Source: Phoronis ovalis (taxonomy: Eukaryota > Phoronida > Phoronidae). Taken from it: DNA of 16,471 bases. The notes below the pieces were generated by a model. That model was not told the origin of the DNA. It saw only the letters and a program-made list of their open reading frames with translations, and searched no databases. The position numbers and the translations under genes were made by a program. How positions within the stretch are numbered: position 1 is the stretch's first letter; every line of letters starts with the position of its first letter. Location: contig JAOXYB010017586.1 of NCBI GenBank assembly GCA_028565635.1, positions 1 to 16,471 on the forward strand. Reading direction: 5' to 3'. Below are positions 9,361 to 16,471 of this stretch, piece by piece.

Positions 9361-10822
9361 GACTGTTTTGTGTTTTAGAGGCTTGAAGTAGATTGTATTT
9401 AGTTTTAAGTCATATACAGCATTTTTATCTTACTTATTTGGGAGTTTACCTCTCCTATAGGCTATAGTGAATTTAGAAAGAAGGAAATATTGATTTTTCT
9501 GAGAACAGCTGGTTTCTTTGTTTCTGTTTCTTTGTTTGGATACTAATTTGTTGAAACAGAAACAGTGTTTTTATCAGTTCTTAGATAATATTTGCGTTTT
9601 AGTTTCAGAAGTATTTAGTATCATATCTGAAAAATAGTTTTATCTGCTATAAATTATTTTTAACCTAGCCACAGCTACATGTTTTATGGGTCAGTCTCAA
9701 TGTGAAACCTGATCTTGTTGGAGATCACAAAGAAAATTCACAACTTATTTGCCATGTTGTTAAAAGTGTAACACAGGGGAAATACAGTAAAAGAAAAGTT
9801 GTCTCCTCGTCCATGAAATGTGAATATCAGTGAATTGTTCAAGGTCCTCATTGTTGTAATATTCCTGGAACCAGCCATACACAGGGGATTGTTGGTACCC
9901 AGAATTTTGCATTCATGTGGGCTTGTTTTTCTTCTTACTTTTTTACAGTATCATATGTCATTTAACCTTTCATAGTAAACACTTAATATCCTCTCATTAA
10001 AATTGTACTATATGGTAAATAACAAAATATGTAAACAAATTCCCTAGATTCCCATGACTCAGAAATATGTTTATTAGCTTCTCAAAAAAATTGAGTAAAT
10101 TCTTTGACTCTTGAAAGTTTTATGTCCATTTTACTGTTATTCAAAATATTCTGCTGCATTTATTTTCCCAAATATTTATTCTTGACACTTCAGGCTTAGG
10201 ATGTTCTTTATTTTAGTTGGTATTCCCCTGAATCAAGGGTTTAAAGTGTGTTATAAATTGATTCCAGTAAGCTGTTCAGTACTGTCATTGTTCAATACTG
10301 TGTGTATATAGTCCATATGGTTTCATGATAAACATTTGGAAGTAGGGTTTCCTGTTCCCTCTTTATTTGGGCTGTTGTGATAATTAATGTCTGACACACA
10401 AATTTAAACCAATTAAAAGAACTGTTTCTGATCATCACTATGAGGGGGTGTAAGGGGTGAATGGGCAACAAAGTCCTTCTTACAAGGAACTCCTAGTGTA
10501 GATGAATCATTGGTTTCAGATGTCCTAGTAACTAGTTATACAGGACATTATTTGAAGGGAGTGAAACAAATAGTCTGTGATAAGAATGGGTAAGGTAAAA
10601 GTCAAGAGCTTTAAGGTGTTAAGAAAACAAGGAACTTGATGCTTAAGAATCTTGTGACTTAATATTAACAAATTTGTTTAATGATCACTTAACAAGGAAA
10701 AACTTAGGAAATTAACAAATCCGATGGGTATTTTAGTTTCTTTTTGGAAAGGAAACTGGTACTCTGTCTATTTTAAGGATATGGAATACATTTATAAATA
10801 GTTGTTTCTTTTCTGTTCTCAG
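9361..10822 (+). other. Probable intronic sequence directly upstream of the main SPSB exon
   Basis: AT-rich, with no recognised coding segment, ending in the pyrimidine-rich acceptor at 10822. It contains a 12-bp inverted repeat (9519-9530 with 9553-9564), an AP-1 consensus at 10055-10061, and a second copy of ATGGGTAAGGTA at 10586-10597. Confidence 0.6.
9519..9564. repeat. 12-bp perfect inverted repeat (hairpin, 22-base loop)
   Basis: TGTTTCTGTTTC at 9519-9530 is the exact reverse complement of GAAACAGAAACA at 9553-9564. Pairing outside the 12 bp is weak, so it is shorter than a typical miRNA precursor. The arms are homopurine/homopyrimidine-like and may simply reflect low-complexity sequence. 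Confidence 0.5.
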
Positions 10823-10932
10823 GTCAAAAAAGTTCTAGATTACGACCATATTCAGCTCACAATCGCCGCTCTAGAAGTGTTGAAGAACGTCGTCATCGAC
10901 CATCTTTACATTCAAGAATTGCTCAAATGATA
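10823..10932 (+). other. Exonic 5' UTR or coding sequence for an Arg/Ser-rich N-terminal extension
   Basis: This segment is either 5' UTR or coding. It has no stop in the SPSB frame; the nearest in-frame stop, at 10795-10797, lies in the upstream intron. It would read [18 protein letters not shown], then [17 protein letters not shown] after one Val, directly followed by the canonical MGQKVSGG. Nine of its 36 residues are Arg and many are Ser, and it has several CpGs, unlike the flanking intron. An open frame of this length could occur by chance, so coding status is a hypothesis. Confidence 0.5.
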
Positions 10933-11632
10933 ATGGGTCAGAAAGTATCTGGCGGCCTTAAAACCATGTCTCCCCGAGAGCCGTCATTAAAACAATTTAC
11001 GCGAGACTACCTCTTTAATCCAGACTTCCAGAAACCCACACGGTTGGATACATTACTGGATATGCCGGAACCAAAAAAAGAAATCCAGGAACAAAATGCT
11101 TGGAATAACGAGGACAGATCATTAAATATATTCGTGAAAGACGAGGATAAATTAACATTACACCGCCATCCGGTGGCTCAAAGCACGGATTGTATACGCG
11201 GCAAAACAGGTTATACTCGTGGACTTCATGTTTGGGAGGTTACCTGGAGTACGAGACAGAGAGGAACCCATGCTGTAGTCGGTGTCGCTACTCAAGATGC
11301 ACCTCTACATTGTGTGGGTTATTCGTCTCTTGTTGGTAGTAACACTGAATCATGGGGCTGGGATCTAGGAAGGAATAAATTATATCATGATACGAAAAAT
11401 AACAACACTGGACTCACATATCCATCCTTTTTAGCTTCCGATGAAAATTTTGTGGTTCCCGATTCATTTTTGTTAATATTAGACATGGACGAGGGGACGT
11501 TGAGCTATATGGTAGATGGACAGTATTTAGGAGTTGCTTTCCGTGGACTCAAAGGAAAGAAAGTCTTTCCAATTGTTAGTGCAGTATGGGGCCACTGTGA
11601 GGTCGTGTTAAAATACAATGGAGGGCTGGATC
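10823..11632 (+). other. Internal exon: in-frame 5' segment plus start codon and SPRY domain
   Basis: The exon begins after a pyrimidine-rich 3' splice site (TTTCTTTTCTGTTCTCAG, ending 10822) and ends at 11632 before GTAAGT. The first 110 bases precede the canonical ATG at 10933. They are open in its frame, and the only upstream in-frame ATG within the exon is at 10927, in a weaker context (C at -3, A at +4). The 5' boundary is inferred from the splice consensus and from the sharp change from T-rich intron to CpG-containing, codon-like sequence. If the intron at 11633 were retained, translation would stop at 11659-11661 and the SOCS box would be lost. Confidence 0.85.
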
Positions 11633-14340
11633 GTAAGTGTTCATTTTTTATTTATATCTGAGTCAGCAATTTTCTTTGAATTTTTTTTTTTATTCATGCG
11701 TAATCTACAGCTTGTATAAGGCCATCTCCTGTTTCTAAAAATATCTAACAGTGTCATGCGTAGCCAGCCTGTCAGTACTGTCGCCCATTAACTGCACAGT
11801 AATCACTTATAAATCCACCCATATTAAAATTTCAATTGAAATCTCCACGCCGTACCATTGTCAGGTGATGGCATTTTATTAAATAATATTAAATCATAAA
11901 TGGTTGAATGTTTTCGATCCACGACAAAAAATCACCTAGGGATCTACCATTGATCTTCTAATGTATAAACAGATTTTGATATTAGTATTCCTCGTGGTAT
12001 CCACAATATCCATATTTTATCAGGGCATTTTCATTTAACCGTAATTCGCCAGCTGCGTATAAATCAGTAATATTTCACCTATACATACTATGGGCTTAAG
12101 CAGAAGAATCATCAGCCATGAAATGTGTTTAGTATATTTTAGGATAGCAACTGTTTCCATTACCATATGTCAAGTATGTTGAACTTAATGGCTGAATTAA
12201 TTCACCTCAGTAACACCAGTCTGCCAGTCATTCAATATAGCAGTATAATTATTTACGCGTAATCTATTTTGTCGGTTCAGGTAAACAGCACTCCTTATAT
12301 CAGGAAAAAATGTCAGAGTCATGATGTTCAATTTGTAATCTACTTTTCTACTAAAACCTGCAAACACGCTGTGTTAAATAATTTACATAAATTTTCAATA
12401 GATTTTCATTAGTGACGTTAAAATATCCAATGTTTTGTACTAATTTTGGCCGATTAACCTTTTATAAATACAAAATTTCCAGTTTTACCTCGAAGGGAGT
12501 GGAGGGCGTGTGGGTAGACACACACATGTAATCGTATATGAAGGAGTAAACAGTTGATAAACGTAATTAATATTTTTTATGAACAAGTACAGGAGTTGAC
12601 CCGAACAGGAACTAATTCAACTAAAATAACTAGGCGCTTAAAAATGATTAAAAATCCATTAATTTATATGTACAGAATTTTCAGTGTATAAAATAGTAAT
12701 TTATAACAATTTTATCTAACACAAACACACAAAAAGGATATCCCGATACTGACATATCAGGATACATGTTTCCCTTTTTTACGTCAGGGTTCTAGTCATT
12801 CGGGATGTTAGTACATCAATGGGCACTTGTCTGGACAATGATAAATTATCGATTTCTTTTAATCTGGACACATTACATGCTGTAGTACTAACACACTAGT
12901 TGCAGTATAACAGAATCTAGTAGGCGGTCATTTTTTTGTGTAAATCATTGTTTTACGCACAATAAATGTCAGTATGATATGGAGTCAGCATGAAGATTAT
13001 TTTATACATATTTCTGAAGGTAGAATAAATGTGTTAATTTCTTTAAGTTATTTTACACCAGACAGTACCAGATTTTGTACTGCATCAGACGGTCATCGGG
13101 TACATTAAAATCCATGAATTGTGTCATTGATGAAATTAAAATAATATGATCGGTATTTAGATCATTGACATCATGGAAACAAAACAATCTGCGAATTTCA
13201 CAAATACTGCGAAAGATATGTACTACTTACGTGATCAACTACAGAAAGACAACCCGATGACATTTTTAATATAAACGTCGTTAAATATTATATTTAGTTT
13301 TGTTAAAACTGTCCATCCTGCTTGAAATTAACATCTGCCTCAGTACAATAGTTTCAATTTTTATTAGCGAAAATGATTTGTTATCGCTTATTGTTTTAAA
13401 TCATTCACTGCAAGGACGTGCCCGTTGTTTTTTCAAATTGTTTCCTAGCTAATGTAAAGCAATTAATTACAGATCAATTTGAAGTAATATTCTGTAAACA
13501 ATTATATTCATAAATGTCAAAAATTTCTTAATTTACCTCCTATTGCACTTAATAACACTTTTCCTACTTCTAATAATAAATGATATAATGTTTGAACTTC
13601 CCTGATCATTAGTAAGGCTTAAAAATGAGATATGCCACTATCATAACTCATGTGCAATTACATTGTACATCATTTGTCATAGGGACTGAGATGTTACAAT
13701 CTATGCCTGTATAATTCTGGTCATATATGACATTAATTGGTATGATGTATGATGACATGATGACAGACGGGAGAATGCGGACATGTTATTTGTAAAATTA
13801 TTACCTGCTCCGGGCGATTTAATAATGTTGAAGTCAAGCTGTAGATTGTGTCTTTGTTTTTATTGTGTATCCTTATAAAAAAGTTGAAAAATAAGTTTTG
13901 AACACACAGAGATAACTGTGGGATGGTCGGTGGCACGAGTGCATGTGTAATGTATCAACAAAAAAAAACATGAACAACCCCAGTGCAGTGATCTTGATAC
14001 AGGAAGATTGTTTACACCGTTTAAGTGTTCATATAACCCCACACCTCCTCAAGGTTATCAATCTATAGCATTAAGTACTTTGCCATTACCAGTTCTTGAA
14101 ACTGTTTACGCTTTTATGTTTATTTTGCAGGAAAAACATTGTTTGTTATTAGAAAACATATTTTTGCTGGTTACGATTGAAAGTAATAATGTTTCATTTG
14201 TTTTTATAGCTGAACCCTTACCTCTCATGGACATCTGCAGACGAACAATCCGCCAGCAAGTGGGTCGCGAAAAGTTGCGAGATGTGTACAAACTTCCGCT
14301 ACCCACTACCATCAAAGGCTATCTGTTATACCAATGTTAA
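10933..14340 (+). CDS. SPSB1/4-like (gus): SPRY domain-containing SOCS box protein, SPSB1/SPSB4/GUSTAVUS type (two coding exons: 10933-11632 and 14210-14340)
   Basis: Substrate receptor of a Cul5-Elongin B/C-Rbx2 ubiquitin ligase, by strong family resemblance. Joining 10933-11632 to 14210-14340 gives 276 codons plus a TAA stop, close to the roughly 270-280 residues usual for SPSB1/4 and Drosophila GUSTAVUS. The chosen start opens with [10 protein letters not shown], the family N-terminus, and has a good Kozak context (A at -3, G at +4). The SPRY domain spans roughly residues 35-230. Residues known in the family to bind the (D/E)(I/L)NNN peptide are present: R78, P80 and A82 in [11 protein letters not shown]110-G111-T112; Y130; V218-W219-G220. 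The SOCS box (about 235-276) has a BC box around [13 protein letters not shown] and a Cul5 box LPLP at 262-265. The intron is phase 1 and rebuilds a Pro codon, giving GLDPEPLPLMD, the expected family junction. Known family targets include Vasa, Par-4 and iNOS; the target here is unknown. SPSB1 cannot be separated from SPSB4 because invertebrates usually carry one gene for both. Confidence 0.96.
11633..14209 (+). other. Intron between the SPRY exon and the SOCS-box exon (phase 1)
   Basis: A GT-AG intron of 2577 bases. The donor is GTAAGT at 11633 and the acceptor is TTTGTTTTTATAG ending at 14209. The split codon C + CT makes Pro, giving the conserved GLDPEPLPL junction, so these boundaries are well supported. 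A second strong acceptor-like sequence (TTTATTTTGCAG) ends at 14130. The open frame reaching into the intron from the last exon (about 14008-14209) carries no family similarity and is intronic. I see no gene, RNA or clear repeat in the rest of the intron. Confidence 0.93.
14210..14340 (+). CDS. SPSB1/4-like (gus): Last coding exon: SOCS box of the SPSB protein
   Basis: Encodes the C-terminal 43 residues of the SPSB protein, residue 234 being split across the intron. The BC box, around [15 protein letters not shown], is the surface that binds Elongin C in this family. LPLP at residues 262-265 matches the Cul5-box consensus LPxP, which specifies Cullin-5 rather than Cullin-2. The end, YLLYQC, matches vertebrate SPSB1 (YLLYQ) with one additional Cys before TAA at 14338-14340. 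The reverse-strand open frame over this exon is a shadow. Confidence 0.95.
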
Positions 14341-15029
14341 TGCTGGAAAAACCTTTAAAGAAATCCAACGAACACCAAAATAAAATGCAAGATGGCGGAT
14401 TTAAACAAATTCAAGATGAAGTTAGACTTCCACATTTACATACAAACTATTTCGTTATGAGAATCCGTTTTTCAATGTTTCCTTCCAGTTAACATTACTA
14501 TTTTGAATTGGCAGAAATGAACAAAAACTAATGTGCAACCTGGAAATGTAGTTTTTCAATTGAAATATTGTTCACTAACTTGCCTTGTTTGATGGTGGAA
14601 ACTTACACATTGCTCATGTTATGCTGCTCTCATAGTATTTACCTTTCGCCAACTTGTTTGATGTAATCGTTTTTATGGCGGGAGATATCTGTAGGATTTG
14701 TTATTTCCATTGAGAGGAGATAATTTTTACAAACATTTTTTATGATCAAAGTATGATGTTTTAAAAACCGTTTTGTAAGTCATTTTTAAAATGTTATTTA
14801 TGTTTTTAATAGATAAAAAAGATCTTGGTGCACATCAATGTAATTGAGATTTGCCATAGATAGTAAGTCACCTTAAACTATCCAATCAAAAGTGTTGTTA
14901 CAAATGGATACTTTTTTGTGCCGAGCTATCATCTGCCTTGTGCAATATGTCTGAGAAATGACATAAAAACACTTTAATTTATTACTAGATTAAACCTGTA
15001 TCTCCCTTGTTAGGTTGTAGAGTTCATGC

Positions 15030-15043
15030 TTATTTATTTATTT
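15030..15043 (+). promoter_or_regulatory. AU-rich element in the 3' UTR
   Basis: TTATTTATTTATTT contains two overlapping copies of the UUAUUUAUU nonamer (15030-15038 and 15034-15042), the classical AU-rich instability element bound by TTP/HuR-type proteins. It is on the sense strand inside the inferred 3' UTR. In AT-rich DNA it could arise by chance. Confidence 0.45.
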
Positions 15044-15525
15044 GCACTCAGACAGTATTTTTGGTTTCTCTGGGGTTAAATCAACAGTTAAGTATTCTTG
15101 AACTAACTACCTTAATGTTATAATAAGTCAACAATCTTGGTGCTAAGTAATCTGAGTTGAATTAACACTAAGCAATATTGCAATAAGGATCATTAAGCAT
15201 AATTCATTCCAAAGATCCATTTCCAACCATTTTATATGTTATCTTCTAGTACAGGAGAGAAGACTATACATTTGGGAAGTTAAATGTCAGAGTTGTGGTC
15301 AACATTGAAGGTCATGACCTTGATTTTTATGTAAAAATGCAATTTTAATCATTGTACTACCAGATTAAATAGTCATGTGTTATTTTATGTTTTGCCGGTC
15401 TGTGCCATAGCAGTGAAACTTTTATTTAATTTATGTACAAGACTGCGTGGCTAATTACGGACAGTAAGTAGTATGATGTAATTAATGTGTTGTCAAAGAT
15501 CTCAGTGTTTTAGTTGTGGGAGGTT

Positions 15526-15533
15526 TGTAAATA
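15526..15533 (+). promoter_or_regulatory. Pumilio-type response element TGTAAATA
   Basis: Matches the consensus UGUANAUA bound by PUF proteins. It sits at the 3' end of the inferred SPSB 3' UTR and shares four bases with the AATAAA signal. Its function is inferred from the motif only. Confidence 0.35.
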
Positions 15534-15535
15534 AA
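15530..15535 (+). terminator. Polyadenylation signal AATAAA for the SPSB transcript
   Basis: Canonical AATAAA hexamer about 1.2 kb after the SPSB stop codon, followed within 15-40 bases by a U- and GU-rich stretch typical of a downstream element. It overlaps a Pumilio-type TGTAAATA octamer (15526-15533). Confidence 0.65.
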
Positions 15536-15555
15536 CTTAAAGAAATATAAATTCT

Positions 15556-16356
15556 TATTTTGCGTTTTATTCTTAATAATTTACATACGAAGCCCTGTAG
15601 AATATATACTTTAGAACTACTGGTAGCTGCATATAATCAACATTTAAATATTACATTATATGTAGCGTTTGCCCCCTAAATGTCCCCAACACTAACATTA
15701 TTTACAATCCCCCTATAACCTATAAATACCTACTTCAGCTGTGGACAGATGTCGCCACCTACTTGCTTATGTTTAATTAGAACTTGCAAAAAAATTGAAA
15801 ATAAACGGCGAAACAAATCCATTTCTTTCAATGTGAAATATAGTTTTTTAAGTGCAATCCAATGTTTTGCAAAGACATTCCCGCGTAAATAAATAGGAGC
15901 AAACACATTTTTGAGATAAGGCTGACGACTTTCCTGAGTGCAGATAAAGACCCGTCGTTATGAATTTCCTGCTTGTGAACTTAAATAGTCAATATTTTAA
16001 TGATAGACCGATCCCCCTGGCAAAAGGAACCTCCATTTTAAGGTCCCAAAAAAGTTCCTAGGAAGTCCTGCAGTAGGAGTGGCATTAGTCACTAGTCTTG
16101 AACCGGATGTCATAGTATAAACAATGCAGGTCTTAATGTGAGAATAAGAATATCTCACGTTTACAATATCAAATAGCTACTGGAGTTTTCCGAAAATAAG
16201 CCCTATACGATAAAACTCCCCAAGGCGAAATCTTTCAGACAAGAAACTCTTATGGCGAACGTTCGATTTTACTTACTTTAAATTATTCTCGGTGAGACGT
16301 ACTTTCAAAATACCCATATTTATGCACTGCCTTATTATCAATTATTTTAATTTCAG
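15556..16356. other. Downstream intergenic-looking stretch
   Basis: No gene was recognised. Extra AATAAA-type sequences occur but there is no coding context. The stretch lies between the SPSB polyadenylation signal and the exon-like segment at 16357. Confidence 0.55.
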
Positions 16357-16420
16357 AGTATTAAAGTTGAAGACCTTATTCCTGAAATTGACCATTGGGG
16401 CTGTACGTTGCTTTTGTGCG
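16357..16420 (+). other. Possible small exon of an unidentified gene or transcript
   Basis: A 64-base segment sits between an acceptor-like TTATTTTAATTTCAG (ending 16356) and a donor GCG/GTAAGAG (16420/16421). Two of its three forward frames are open; one reads SIKVEDLIPEIDHWGCTLLLC. The protein fragment matches nothing I recognise and the segment is too short to judge coding potential. Confidence 0.2.
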
Positions 16421-16471
16421 GTAAGAGCCTGGGCTGGGGATAGCCAGACTTCAATCTATATAGGGATGTGC

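Larger units (their letters stand above)
14341..15555 (+). other. Probable 3' UTR of the SPSB gene
   Basis: Non-coding AT-rich sequence following the SPSB stop codon. The likely end is set by AATAAA at 15530-15535 followed by a T/GT-rich downstream stretch (TTCTTATTTTGCGTTTTATT). An earlier AATAAA at 14379-14384 lies only about 40 bases after the stop and could give a very short 3' UTR, but lacks such a clear downstream element. The region contains overlapping AU-rich nonamers at 15030-15042. The exact cleavage site cannot be read from the sequence. Confidence 0.7.

Noticed and set aside
13733-14042. Reverse-strand open frames in the SPSB intron
   Set aside because: No domain and no splice support; they overlap each other and lie in intronic sequence.
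14008-14209. Upstream part of the long frame that includes the SOCS box
   Set aside because: The SPRY exon joins precisely at 14210 with the conserved GLDPEPLPL junction, so the bases before it are intron read-through.
1-16471. CRISPR arrays, bacterial operons, tRNA or rRNA genes, and transposase or reverse-transcriptase fragments
   Set aside because: I looked for tRNA B-box-like sequence, regularly spaced repeats and transposon protein motifs and found none that could be supported.

Overview
This is an animal nuclear genomic window. It is AT-rich, has long introns with GT-AG splice sites and canonical AATAAA signals, and shows no bacterial-style gene packing. One gene is clearly recognisable: a SPRY-domain/SOCS-box protein of the SPSB1/SPSB4/GUSTAVUS group on the + strand. 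The protein is an invertebrate-type member of this very conserved bilaterian family. A lophotrochozoan such as a mollusc is a plausible source, but that is inferred from overall style (AT-rich introns, family sequence) and is not proven.

Layout. Positions 1-10822 hold no recognisable protein domain. They are most simply the upstream region and/or first intron(s) of the SPSB gene. They contain an exact 54-bp triplicated minisatellite (1254-1415), a diverged 92-bp tandem duplication (about 8108-8297), two clusters of GGTCA/TGACC half-sites (3212-3278 and 7205-7323), and a patch at 9033-9352 with a CRE-like site, a TATA box, an AP-1 site and a splice-donor candidate. The main coding exon starts at a 3' splice site (10822/10823), carries the family-typical MGQK start at 10933, and ends at a GTAAGT donor (11632/11633). 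A 2.6-kb intron follows. The last exon (14210 on) encodes the SOCS box, stops at 14338-14340, and runs into a 3' UTR of about 1.2 kb with AU-rich elements and an AATAAA at 15530-15535. From about 15560 to the end the sequence is intergenic-looking, apart from one weakly supported exon-like segment at 16357-16420.

Function. The deduced 276-residue protein has an intact SPRY peptide-binding surface and a SOCS box with both an Elongin-B/C (BC) box and an LPLP Cullin-5 box. By family knowledge it is the substrate receptor of a Cul5-Rbx2 ubiquitin ligase that recognises Asn-rich (D/E)(I/L)NNN motifs, as in Vasa, Par-4 and iNOS.

The most interesting unresolved point is the 5' end. The 110 exon bases before the canonical ATG are fully open, Arg/Ser-rich and in frame. 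Several upstream donor candidates would splice an ATG in frame onto them, suggesting an N-terminally extended isoform. I found no clearly novel multi-gene system here.
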